Shown: positions 1 to 6,029, counted from the stretch's first letter. The stretch: DNA of 6,528 bases from Actinomycetes bacterium (GCA_023450335.1 JAEXHA010000079.1:1-6528); one strand, 5' to 3'. A program made the numbers and translations. The notes: a model not told the origin generated them from the sequence alone.

Positions 1-2459
1 GCAGCGCACAGCGCCAGGAGGGCACGCCCGGGCCCGTCGTCGGGCTGTCGCGTCAGCGCGGTGGCCACCGTGGCGCGCAGCCGCTCGCGTCGTTCATCGG
101 CCGCGCCGTAGAGATCGGCTTGCGCCAGGGCGCGGGCTGCGCCGGGCAGCAACCGGCGTGAGGTGCCCGGCGCGTGCAGGAAGTCCTCGTCGTCGAGCGC
201 GAGCGCGGCCGACACCGCGGCGTCGATCAGTTCGGCACGCACGGCCGCGTCCGCGATGCCCTCGGAACGGTTGAGTGCGGCCTCCGCGTCGAACTCGGCC
301 CAGCCGATCTTCTCCTCCGGATCCTCGCGCTGCACGGCGGTGATGTCCGCGCTCTCGCGGCGGCGGATGAGTGCGGCTTCCTCGCCCCGGTCATCCCACG
401 CGGCGGACAGGGCGATCATTCGCAGACTGAATGAACGGAAAGTCGGCACCTCGGCCAGCATGTCGACACAGCGACGAGCGATGGCTTCGCCTTCGGCGGC
501 ATCGCCGCGGGCCAGCAGCGCTTCTGCGCGATTGGACGCCAGGAGAGCCCCCATGCTGCGGTCCAGCCCGACGTCCACGGCGAGGGCGATCGCCTGTTCG
601 GCGCGTCGGTCGGCATCATCGAAGCGTCCCGCGCGTACCAGCATGTCGAGCTCGCCGATGGTCACATGCAGTCGCTGGTCGACCGGCAGGTCGAGGGAGG
701 CGATGCGGTCGGAGTAGGCGCGCGCCTCGTCGAGGCAGCCGGTGTCCAGCAGCGGCCACATCAGGTGCGTGAGGCAGGTGGCGAGGGCAGAGTCGTCACC
801 GCTGAGCTCGGCCGCCTGCAGGGCCGCGGCGGCGATGCGCTGCCGCTCCACCTCCCCGCCGACCGACGGAGCTGCACTGGTCACTTTGAGTCCCAGCGCC
901 CGTGCGCGGGCCAGCGCGTGCGCGGGCTCACGCTCGTCGAGCGGCTCGAGGGCCTGATCGACAGCCGTCAGCATCTCGGTGATGCGACCCGCGTTCCCAT
1001 GTGCGCACGCAGACTCGAGATGCAGTTGCGCGCGGCCCAGCAGGTCGTCGTCCGCCACCAGGGCCAGCCCCGCCCGCGCCAGTCGCAGCGCGCGGGCGGA
1101 ATCCTGCAGTCGCCACGCGGCGGCGGTGTCGGTGTACAGCTGTGTGCGGGACATGCCGGTGCGCACCTCGGCATCCGATACCCGATCCCACAGCTCCAGC
1201 AGTCGCTCACCCAGCCGGGCGGCCGTGATCGGCGCCCAGGTCGACGCCGCGCGGCGTCGTGCGATCACCATCGCATCGAAGGCCCGCGGCAGATCCCGCG
1301 CGGCCAGCCAGTGCTCGGCTGCCTCCGCCGCGGCGTCGGCACCGCCGGCATCCACGTGCTGCTGCAGGGCCGCCGCATACCGTGCGTGCAGCTCGACCCG
1401 CTCGCTGGGCAGCAGTTCGTCGTGCACGGCCTCCTGGATGAGCGCGTGCCGGAACGCGTAGCCCTCGCCGCTGGTCTCCAGCACGTGGGCGGCCAAAGCC
1501 TCGCGCAGCCCCGTGCGCAGCGACTCGCGGTCGCCCTCATGCACCGCCTCGAGCAGGCTGCCTTCCACGCGCACGCCGCCGGCGGCGACCAGGCCCGTCG
1601 CCTCGCGGGCGAGGTCGCTGAGGCGTTCGAACCGGGCGAGCACCAGGTCGCGCAGAGTGCCGGGCAGCACGTCGCCGGGGTCGAGTTCGGCAAGCTCCTC
1701 GACGAAGAACGGGATGCCGTCGCTGCGCGTCACGATGGTCTCGATCGCCGCGGTGTCGGTGACGCCGGCGACCGCCTGAGCGAGCTCGACCGTCTGGGCC
1801 GGCTCGAGGCGCCTGACCTCGACGCCGATCACGGCGCGGTTGCGGTCGAGCTCGGCCAGTACCGGACGCAGGGGGTGCCCGCGCCCGACGTCGTCGGAAC
1901 GGTAGGTCATCACGATCGTGACATGCGCGCCGCGCAGGGTGACGGCCAGGGTCTTCAGCAGTGCCAGGGTCGCGGCATCCGCCCAGTGCAGGTCTTCGAT
2001 GATGAGCACGAGGTGGTGCTCCTGGCTGAGGCTCTCGATGACGCGTTCGATCGATTCGGTGATGTAATCGGCGCCCGGGTCGGCCGGCATGGTGTCGGCG
2101 GTCAGCTCGGGCAGCAGCGTCGACAGCGTCGCCACGACTGTCGGAGTCTGCGCCGCCGCGCGGAAGGCGTCGTCGCCGACCGCTGCGTACAGTTCGCGCA
2201 GGAGCCGGCGGATCGGGGTGAACGGGCTGCCGATCTCGCCCAGATCGACGCACTGGCCCACCGCGAAGATGATCGGCGGCGTGCCGCCCCGGGCGCTTTC
2301 GGCGGCGCGGAACTCCTGCAGCAGACGGGTCTTCCCGATGCCGGCCTCGCCGCGCACGACGACGACCCGAGGGTGACCGCGCCGTCCGGCGTCGAGCGCG
2401 TCACCCAGCGCAGCCAGTTCGGTGTCGCGACCGATCATTCGGGATGTGCGCGCGAGCAT
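1..2459 (-). CDS. LAL/STAND-type ATP-binding regulator (LuxR-family-like), 3' end cut off by window edge
   Basis: This frame is open from ATG 2459 to the window edge, giving 819 residues and no stop. Residues 37-44 are a Walker A motif (GEAGIGKT) and about 150-156 are a Walker B (LVLIIED) followed by LHWAD, the pattern of MalT/LAL-type STAND ATPases. Further family motifs follow: RSDGIPFFVEEL at 245-256, LPGTLRDLVLARF soon after, and FRHAL at 336-340. The rest is alanine- and leucine-rich helical repeat sequence, with TPR-like units near 603-627 and 642-665. Proteins of this family usually run to about 850-950 residues and end in a LuxR helix-turn-helix that binds DNA. Here that part would lie beyond base 1, so the DNA-binding role is inferred, not seen. 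In the cytoplasm such proteins act as ATP-dependent signal-sensing transcription activators; the ligand is unknown. The gene lies 47 nt downstream of the TetR gene on the same strand and may be co-transcribed. There is no convincing Shine-Dalgarno before ATG 2459. Met8 (ATG at 2438) is an alternative start, but the ATPase domain begins at once after it. Confidence 0.88.
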   Translation of the reverse strand, partial: MLARTSRMIGRDTELAALGDALDAGRRGHPRVVVVRGEAGIGKTRLLQEFRAAESARGGTPPIIFAVGQCVDLGEIGSPFTPIRRLLRELYAAVGDDAFRAAAQTPTVVATLSTLLPELTADTMPADPGADYITESIERVIESLSQEHHLVLIIEDLHWADAATLALLKTLAVTLRGAHVTIVMTYRSDDVGRGHPLRPVLAELDRNRAVIGVEVRRLEPAQTVELAQAVAGVTDTAAIETIVTRSDGIPFFVEELAELDPGDVLPGTLRDLVLARFERLSDLAREATGLVAAGGVRVEGSLLEAVHEGDRESLRTGLREALAAHVLETSGEGYAFRHALIQEAVHDELLPSERVELHARYAAALQQHVDAGGADAAAEAAEHWLAARDLPRAFDAMVIARRRAASTWAPITAARLGERLLELWDRVSDAEVRTGMSRTQLYTDTAAAWRLQDSARALRLARAGLALVADDDLLGRAQLHLESACAHGNAGRITEMLTAVDQALEPLDEREPAHALARARALGLKVTSAAPSVGGEVERQRIAAAALQAAELSGDDSALATCLTHLMWPLLDTGCLDEARAYSDRIASLDLPVDQRLHVTIGELDMLVRAGRFDDADRRAEQAIALAVDVGLDRSMGALLASNRAEALLARGDAAEGEAIARRCVDMLAEVPTFRSFSLRMIALSAAWDDRGEEAALIRRRESADITAVQREDPEEKIGWAEFDAEAALNRSEGIADAAVRAELIDAAVSAALALDDEDFLHAPGTSRRLLPGAARALAQADLYGAADERRERLRATVATALTRQPDDGPGRALLALCA

Positions 2460-2465
2460 GGACCC

Positions 2466-2471
2466 ATCGTG
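2466..2471 (-). promoter_or_regulatory. weak -10-like box for a possible leaderless start of the LAL regulator
   Basis: On the minus strand the hexamer CACGAT lies so that its last T is seven bases before the A of ATG 2459. This is the spacing expected if transcription starts on the start codon itself. It keeps the two most conserved -10 bases (A at position 2, T at position 6) but has C for the first T. No clear Shine-Dalgarno is present, which suits a leaderless start. The alternative is read-through from the tetR promoter. This is a weak call. Confidence 0.2.
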
Positions 2472-2506
2472 GCAGTGAGTCGCCGCGAATGCGACGGCCG
2501 TTACCG

Positions 2507-3175
2507 TCAGTCGAGTTCGGCGGCCAGGCGCCGGGCGCGCTCGGCGGCGGGCATGCGGCGGGGGAAGGTCGCCACCACGACGTCGTCTTCGGCGGGCGCC
2601 TCGCCCGCCGGGTGCACGCCGAAGCGGTGCAGCAGCGTGTCGTACGCGTCTTTGAGCACCGACGGCGGCACCCGCTTGGTGCCGCGCAGCAGGCGCCGCA
2701 GCACGTGGTTGTGCACGGCGGTCACATTCGCCGCGAACGCGACGGCGTCGATCGGGTCGAGCCCGGGCACAGCCCCGCGCAGGTACTCGTCGAACAGCCG
2801 TTCGTAGCGGAACACCTCGACGATCTCGCGTTCGCGCAACGCCGGCACCTGCCGCACGACGGTGTAGCGACGGCGGGCCAGTTCGGGGTCGGCGGCGAAA
2901 TGCTTGTACACGCGTATGGATGCCGCGCACACGGCCGCCCACGGGTTCTCGTGGTCGCGTCCGAGGAAGTCACGCAGTTCGGCGATGAGCAGATCGTGGT
3001 CGGAGAAGACGACATCGTCCTTGCCGCCGAACTGCCGGAAGAACGTGGAGCGCGAGACGCCGGCCGCCTGTGCGATCTGCTCGACACTGGTCGCCTCGAA
3101 GCCCTGCGCGGCGAACAAGTCGAGCGCAGCGGCCACGACGGCGTTGCGGGCGGTGGGACGGGCCGGGTCACTCAT
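2507..3175 (-). CDS. TetR/AcrR-family transcriptional regulator
   Basis: A 222-residue protein with the standard TetR layout. Residues about 11-57 form the N-terminal DNA-binding domain, with the helix-turn-helix at about 31-50 (VEQIAQAAGV then SRSTFFRQFG) followed by GKDDVVF. The all-helical C-terminal part, from about residue 60, is the ligand-binding and dimerisation region; its sequence does not reveal the ligand. The last 25 or so residues are charged and Arg/Ala-rich. I chose ATG 3175 over an in-frame TTG at 3196, which would add only seven residues and would lie inside the probable promoter. Such proteins are usually dimeric repressors that are released from DNA by a small molecule and often repress their own gene and a neighbour. 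This one is divergent from sucCD and 47 nt upstream of the LAL-type regulator on the same strand. Its targets are therefore itself, the LAL gene, or possibly sucCD; none of these can be shown here. The family is certain, the role unknown. Confidence 0.93.
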   Translation of the reverse strand: MSDPARPTARNAVVAAALDLFAAQGFEATSVEQIAQAAGVSRSTFFRQFGGKDDVVFSDHDLLIAELRDFLGRDHENPWAAVCAASIRVYKHFAADPELARRRYTVVRQVPALREREIVEVFRYERLFDEYLRGAVPGLDPIDAVAFAANVTAVHNHVLRRLLRGTKRVPPSVLKDAYDTLLHRFGVHPAGEAPAEDDVVVATFPRRMPAAERARRLAAELD

Positions 3176-3179
3176 GGTG

Positions 3180-3197
3180 CCTGAAATCCTAGTCAAG
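3180..3197. promoter_or_regulatory. imperfect inverted repeat over the tetR promoter, candidate operator
   Basis: CCTGA (3180-3184) and TCAAG (3193-3197) form an inverted repeat matching at four of five positions around an 8-bp spacer. The spacer contains the predicted tetR -10 box. An 18-bp element of this size, immediately before the ATG, is where a self-repressing TetR dimer would bind. The half-sites are short and one base mismatches, so chance is a real possibility. Confidence 0.25.
3186..3191 (-). promoter_or_regulatory. predicted -10 box of the tetR gene
   Basis: The minus strand reads TAGGAT here, matching the actinobacterial TAnnnT pattern. Transcription would begin about four bases before ATG 3175, giving an almost leaderless mRNA. 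TTGACT directly abuts it and resembles a -35 box, but it is too close to serve this -10. No good -35 is evident at normal spacing. Confidence 0.4.
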
Positions 3198-3207
3198 CCC
3201 GCGCGGT

Positions 3208-3259
3208 GAGACCGGCCAGGACGGAGCGTTCAGGCGGGCGTACTAAGCTGGGAGACCGG
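3208..3259 (+). repeat. direct repeat GAGACCGG flanking the sucC -10 region
   Basis: GAGACCGG occurs at 3208-3215 and again at 3252-3259, 44 bp apart. The copies lie on either side of the predicted sucC -10 box, on nearly the same DNA face (about four helical turns). The second copy overlaps an 8-bp perfect palindrome, GACCGGTC (3254-3261). This could be a paired regulator site, or a coincidence in GC-rich DNA. Confidence 0.35.
3244..3249 (+). promoter_or_regulatory. predicted -10 box of the sucCD operon
   Basis: TAAGCT, within TACTAAGCT, is the best TAnnnT match upstream of sucC and one of the few AT-rich spots in the gap. Transcription would start near 3256, leaving a leader of about 70 nt before GTG 3327. 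No recognisable -35 lies 16-18 bp upstream, which is common for actinobacterial promoters and may mean dependence on an activator. Confidence 0.4.
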
Positions 3260-3265
3260 TCGATC

Positions 3266-3279
3266 TCTCGACATCGAGA
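3266..3279. promoter_or_regulatory. perfect 14-bp palindrome in the sucC leader, candidate operator
   Basis: TCTCGA-CA-TCGAGA is a perfect inverted repeat with a 2-bp centre. It lies about 10-24 bp downstream of the predicted transcription start and 48 bp before the sucC GTG. An overlapping shorter repeat, GTCGA-N4-TCGAC, spans 3259-3272. The size and symmetry suit a dimeric repressor acting as a roadblock. The stem is too short and too far from the ribosome binding site to be an obvious RNA switch. The binding protein is unknown; the neighbouring TetR is one candidate and a distant citric-acid-cycle regulator is another. Confidence 0.45.
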
Positions 3280-3315
3280 CATTTTCGGCACCGATCACCC
3301 CACAGTCGCCCAGCG

Positions 3316-3320
3316 AAGGA
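3316..3320 (+). promoter_or_regulatory. ribosome binding site that fixes the sucC start
   Basis: AAGGA ends six bases before GTG 3327, which is ideal spacing. An in-frame TTG at 3321 directly abuts the AAGGA with no spacer and so cannot be the start. This decides for GTG, giving a protein beginning Met-Asp-Leu-Tyr-Glu-Tyr-Gln as is usual for the family. Confidence 0.85.
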
Positions 3321-3326
3321 TTGCAC

Positions 3327-4493
3327 GTGGATCTCTACGAGTACCAGGCACGAGACCTGTTCGAGAAGTACGAGGTGCCGGTGCTCGCCGGCATCATCGC
3401 CGACACCCCCGAGGAGGCGAAGGCAGCTGCCGAGAAGCTCGGCGGTGGTGTCGTCGTCGTCAAGGCGCAGGTCAAGACCGGCGGTCGCGGCAAGGCCGGC
3501 GGCGTGAAGGTCGCCAAGACTCCCGACGAGGCGTTCGCCGCCGCGGAGGCCATCCTGGGCCTGGACATCAAGGGCCACGTCGTCAAGCGCGTCATGGTCG
3601 CTGCCGGTGCGCGCATCGCCCGGGAGTTCTACTTCTCGGTGCTGCTGGACCGCGCCAACCGCTCGTACCTGTCGCTGGCCAGCGTCGAGGGCGGCATGGA
3701 GATCGAGCAGCTCGCCGTCGAGAAGCCCGAGGCGCTCGCCCGCATCGAGGTCGACCCCGGCACCGGCATCGACAAGGCCAAGGCCGTCGAGATCGCCCAA
3801 GCGGCGAACTTCGACGCCGATCTGGTCGACAAGGTCGCCGACGTGTTCGTCAAGCTCTACGACGTCTACAAGGGCGAGGACGCGACCCTGGTCGAGGTCA
3901 ACCCGCTGATCCTGTCGGAGGAGGGCGAGATCATCGCCCTCGACGGCAAGGTCTCGCTCGATGAGAACGCCGAGTTCCGTCACGCGAACCACGCGCTGCT
4001 CGAAGACAAGGACGCCGCCGATCCGCTCGAGGCCAAGGCCAAGGCGAACGACCTCAACTACGTCAAGCTCGACGGTGAGGTCGGCGTCATCGGCAACGGC
4101 GCGGGTCTGGTCATGTCGACCCTCGACGTGGTCGCCTACGCCGGCGAGAACCACGGCGGAGTCAAGCCCGCGAACTTCCTCGACATCGGCGGCGGTGCCT
4201 CGGCCGAGGTCATGGCCGCCGGGCTGGACGTCATCCTGGGCGACCCGCAGGTCAAGAGCGTGTTCGTCAACGTGTTCGGCGGCATCACCGCGTGCGACGC
4301 GGTCGCCAAGGGCATCGTCGGCGCGCTCGCCGAGCTGGGCTCCAACGCCTCCAAGCCCCTCGTGGTGCGCCTGGACGGCAACAAGGTCGAAGAGGGCCGG
4401 GCGATCCTCCGCGACGCGAACCACCCGCTGGTCACCCTCGCCGAGACCATGGACGAAGGCGCCGACAAGGCCGCCGCGCTCGCCAACGCCTGA
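3327..4493 (+). CDS. sucC: succinyl-CoA synthetase (ADP-forming), beta subunit
   Basis: A 388-residue protein, the normal length for bacterial SucC. With SucD it converts succinyl-CoA, ADP (or GDP) and phosphate to succinate, CoA and ATP (or GTP) in the cytoplasm, the substrate-level phosphorylation step of the citric acid cycle. The beta subunit binds the nucleotide and succinate. The N-terminal ATP-grasp domain opens with DLYEYQARDLFEKY and contains GGRGKAGG at about 52-59. EVNPL at 190-194 and DGKVSLDENAEFR at about 206-218 are the metal- and nucleotide-site segments. The C-terminal ligase domain shows NGAG (257-260), FLDIGGGA (284-291) and NVFGGIT (315-321), the succinate and phosphate power-helix region. 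All expected motifs are intact. The gene is followed after 19 nt by sucD, so the two are co-transcribed. I did not try to assign ATP versus GTP preference. Codon use is strongly GC-ending and lysine is AAG throughout, as expected of a highly expressed core gene. Confidence 0.98.
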   Translation: MDLYEYQARDLFEKYEVPVLAGIIADTPEEAKAAAEKLGGGVVVVKAQVKTGGRGKAGGVKVAKTPDEAFAAAEAILGLDIKGHVVKRVMVAAGARIAREFYFSVLLDRANRSYLSLASVEGGMEIEQLAVEKPEALARIEVDPGTGIDKAKAVEIAQAANFDADLVDKVADVFVKLYDVYKGEDATLVEVNPLILSEEGEIIALDGKVSLDENAEFRHANHALLEDKDAADPLEAKAKANDLNYVKLDGEVGVIGNGAGLVMSTLDVVAYAGENHGGVKPANFLDIGGGASAEVMAAGLDVILGDPQVKSVFVNVFGGITACDAVAKGIVGALAELGSNASKPLVVRLDGNKVEEGRAILRDANHPLVTLAETMDEGADKAAALANA

Positions 4494-4498
4494 GAACT

Positions 4499-4503
4499 AA
4501 GGA
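4499..4503 (+). promoter_or_regulatory. ribosome binding site of sucD
   Basis: AAGGA lies nine bases before ATG 4513, in the 19-nt gap after the sucC stop. It supports separate initiation of the alpha subunit on a shared mRNA. Confidence 0.8.
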
Positions 4504-4512
4504 CCCACTGAA

Positions 4513-5415
4513 ATGTCGATCTTCCTCAATAAGGACTCCAAGGTCATCGTCCAGGGCATCACCGGCGGCGAAGGCACCAAGCACACCGCGCTCATGCTGA
4601 AGGCCGGCACCCAGGTCGTCGGCGGCGTGAACGCCCGCAAGGCCGGCACCACGGTGCTGCACACCGACAAGGACGGCAACGCCGTCGAGCTGCCCGTGTT
4701 CGCCTCGGTCGCAGAGGCCATGGCCGCCACCGGCGCCGACGTGTCGATCGCGTTCGTTCCGCCCGCCTTCACGAAGGACGCCATGGTCGAGGCCATCGAC
4801 GCCGAGATCGGGCTGCTGGTGGTCATCACCGAGGGCGTGCCCGTCGGCGACACCGCCGAGGCGTGGTCGCACGCGAAGGCCAAGGGCAACAAGACGCGCA
4901 TCATCGGCCCGAACTGCCCCGGCATCATCACCCCCGACGAGTCGCTCGTGGGCATCACCCCGGCCAACATCACCGGCAAGGGCCCGATCGGCCTGGTGTC
5001 GAAGTCAGGCACCCTGACCTACCAGATGATGTACGAACTGCGCGAGATCGGCTTCTCGACGGCGATCGGCATCGGCGGCGACCCGGTCATCGGCACGACG
5101 CACATCGACGCGCTCGCCGCGTTCGAGGCCGACCCCGAGACGAAGGCGATCGTCATGATCGGTGAGATCGGCGGCGACGCCGAAGAGCGCGCGGCCGACT
5201 TCATCAAGGCGAACGTGACCAAGCCGGTCGTCGGCTATGTGGCCGGGTTCACGGCCCCCGAGGGCAAGACCATGGGCCACGCCGGCGCCATCGTGTCGGG
5301 CTCGGCGGGCACCGCCCAGGCCAAGAAGGAGGCCCTCGAGGCCGCCGGCGTCAAGGTCGGCAAGACGCCCTCCGAGACCGCCGACCTCATGCGCGAGATC
5401 ATCGCGGGACTCTGA
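4513..5415 (+). CDS. sucD: succinyl-CoA synthetase, alpha subunit
   Basis: A 300-residue protein, close to the usual 290-300 for SucD. It binds CoA and carries the histidine that is phosphorylated during the reaction. The N-terminal CoA-binding Rossmann domain has QGITGGEG at 14-21 (usual pattern GxTGxxG-like) and NARKAGT at 40-46. GPNCPGIITP at 132-141 and IGGDPVIGT at about 188-195 are family signatures. EIGGDAEE begins at 218. The catalytic phosphohistidine is His256 in MGHAGAI, equivalent to His246 of the E. coli enzyme. No key residue is missing. It assembles with SucC into the alpha/beta enzyme. The gene is second and apparently last in the operon: a strong hairpin follows 15 nt after the stop. 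The start at ATG 4513 is supported by the upstream AAGGA and by family alignment (MSIFLNKDSKVIVQGITG). Confidence 0.98.
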   Translation: MSIFLNKDSKVIVQGITGGEGTKHTALMLKAGTQVVGGVNARKAGTTVLHTDKDGNAVELPVFASVAEAMAATGADVSIAFVPPAFTKDAMVEAIDAEIGLLVVITEGVPVGDTAEAWSHAKAKGNKTRIIGPNCPGIITPDESLVGITPANITGKGPIGLVSKSGTLTYQMMYELREIGFSTAIGIGGDPVIGTTHIDALAAFEADPETKAIVMIGEIGGDAEERAADFIKANVTKPVVGYVAGFTAPEGKTMGHAGAIVSGSAGTAQAKKEALEAAGVKVGKTPSETADLMREIIAGL

Positions 5416-5430
5416 CGACGCTCCCGTAGC

Positions 5431-5462
5431 AAGGGGGTGGATGCCATGGCATCCGCCCCCTT
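5431..5462 (+). terminator. strong hairpin terminator after sucCD
   Basis: AAGGGGGTGGATGCC (5431-5445) pairs with GGCATCCGCCCCCTT (5448-5462), a 15-bp stem with one G-U pair and a minimal loop around AT. It starts 15 nt after the sucD stop. The bases after it (TTCGTCGTCT) are only modestly T-rich, so it may act as an intrinsic terminator lacking a strong U-tract, as is common in high-GC actinobacteria, or as a 3'-end stabiliser. Confidence 0.75.
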
Positions 5463-5491
5463 CGTCGTCTCGGCACGATGGGGTGCCACCC

Positions 5492-5517
5492 GGTCGGATG
5501 GATGCCGGTATCCGACC
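5492..5517. repeat. second inverted repeat between sucD and the oxidoreductase gene
   Basis: GGTCGGAT (5492-5499) and ATCCGACC (5510-5517) are perfect 8-bp complements around a 10-base loop. It lies 21 bp upstream of the predicted -10 box of the next gene. It could be a back-up terminator for sucCD or an operator for the downstream promoter, because it covers the place where a -35 box would be (about 5515-5520). Confidence 0.45.
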
Positions 5518-5537
5518 CCGGCCCGCACGCCGGGCCA

Positions 5538-5543
5538 TACGCT
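5538..5543 (+). promoter_or_regulatory. -10 box giving a probable leaderless mRNA for the oxidoreductase
   Basis: TACGCT matches TAnnnT, and its last T is exactly seven bases before the A of ATG 5550, so transcription is predicted to begin on the start codon. The GGAGG at 5544-5548 looks like a Shine-Dalgarno but is only one base from the ATG, too close to use, and it would not be part of the transcript. Confidence 0.6.
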
Positions 5544-5549
5544 GGAGGC

Positions 5550-5990
5550 ATGCCGCTGACCGGAACGTACATCCCGTCCACGTCCGAATGGGCCCGCACC
5601 CAGGCCGAGCAGTACGAGGCCTCGGGCGGTACGGAGGCGAATCTGCTGCGCGGCGTGCCGATCATCGTGCTCACGACCGTCGGCGCCGTGTCGGGCGCGC
5701 TGCGCAAGACCGCGCTCATGCGGGTCGAGCACGAGGGCCGCTACGCCGTGGTCGCATCGAAGGGCGGCGCGCCGGATGAGCCCAAATGGGGCGAGAACAT
5801 GCGCCGCCACCCCCACGTCGAGCTGCAGGACGGCGCGCTCAAGCGCGACTACACCGCGCGCGAGCTCAGTGGTGCCGAGCGCGCCGAATGGTGGCAGCGC
5901 GCGACCGCGGTGTGGCCCGACTACGACGCCTACCAGGCCAAGACCGACCGCCTCATCGCCGTGTTCGTGCTCGAGCCGTTCGACGCCTGA
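5550..5990 (+). CDS. nitroreductase-family deazaflavin (F420)-dependent oxidoreductase, Ddn/DUF385 type
   Basis: A 146-residue protein of the Ddn family (F420H2-dependent quinone reductase, DUF385 fold), which is widespread in actinobacteria. Members form a small split beta-barrel that binds the deazaflavin cofactor F420 and reduce quinones or other small molecules. The true substrate here is unknown. Family features visible: GVPIIVLTTVGAVSGALRKT at 35-54 (the usual T-x-G-x-x-S-G-x-x-R-x-T pattern), Ala-Ser-Lys-Gly-Gly at 69-73, PKWGEN at 78-83, then RHPHVELQ, ERAEWW at 110-115, and the C-terminal TDRLIAVFVLEP at 132-143. I chose ATG 5550 because an in-frame ATG at 5478 would add 24 residues unlike the family and would cover the 5492-5517 hairpin and the -10 box. 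The gene is separated from sucCD by a terminator and has its own promoter, so I regard it as a single-gene unit. No F420 biosynthesis gene is in view, so cofactor use is inferred from the family. Confidence 0.92.
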   Translation: MPLTGTYIPSTSEWARTQAEQYEASGGTEANLLRGVPIIVLTTVGAVSGALRKTALMRVEHEGRYAVVASKGGAPDEPKWGENMRRHPHVELQDGALKRDYTARELSGAERAEWWQRATAVWPDYDAYQAKTDRLIAVFVLEPFDA

Positions 5991-6004
5991 GCCACGCTCT
6001 TCCG

Positions 6005-6029
6005 GCACGCGGCAGGGGACACCGCGTGC
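6005..6029. terminator. short hairpin between convergent genes, possible bidirectional terminator
   Basis: GCACGCGG (6005-6012) and CCGCGTGC (6022-6029) form a perfect 8-bp stem around a 9-base loop. It sits in the 43-bp gap between the stop at 5990 (plus strand) and the stop at 6034-6036 (minus strand). A stem symmetric in both directions suits termination of both genes, although there is no T-tract on either side. Confidence 0.5.

Noticed and set aside
2493..2508. Small inverted repeat GACGG-N6-CCGTC at the end of tetR, considered as a terminator before the LAL gene
   Set aside because: Only five base pairs, overlapping the tetR stop codon, with no T-tract; too weak to separate the two genes.
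666..2807. A 713-codon open frame on the plus strand
   Set aside because: It lies antisense and codon-aligned to the LAL regulator and runs into the TetR gene. Its product is a low-complexity Arg/Gly/His/Gln-rich sequence without domain character, the usual mirror of a long high-GC gene. The minus-strand frame has clear Walker and family motifs.
3176..3196. TTG 3196 as the tetR start
   Set aside because: It would place the predicted -10 box and the inverted repeat inside the coding sequence and add seven residues not needed by the TetR domain.
3321..3326. TTG 3321 as the sucC start
   Set aside because: It directly abuts the AAGGA ribosome binding site with no spacer. GTG 3327 has a six-base spacing and gives the family-typical N-terminus.
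3243..4424. A 393-codon open frame antisense to sucC
   Set aside because: The translation is dominated by Leu/Asp/Gly/Val runs complementary to sucC codons, shows no recognisable domain, and the sense strand is unmistakably sucC.
5439..5505. Recurrent GGATGC/GCATCC hexamer (three copies here, at least seven in the window: also near 1171, 1348, 1975 and 2918)
   Set aside because: A simple base-composition estimate predicts about four copies on both strands in a window this size, so the excess is slight, and two of the copies are just the arms of the terminator. A genome-wide count would be needed to call it a motif.
5478..5549. ATG 5478 as the oxidoreductase start
   Set aside because: The extra 24 residues are Pro/Gly-rich and not family-like, and the stretch contains the 5492-5517 hairpin and the -10 box.
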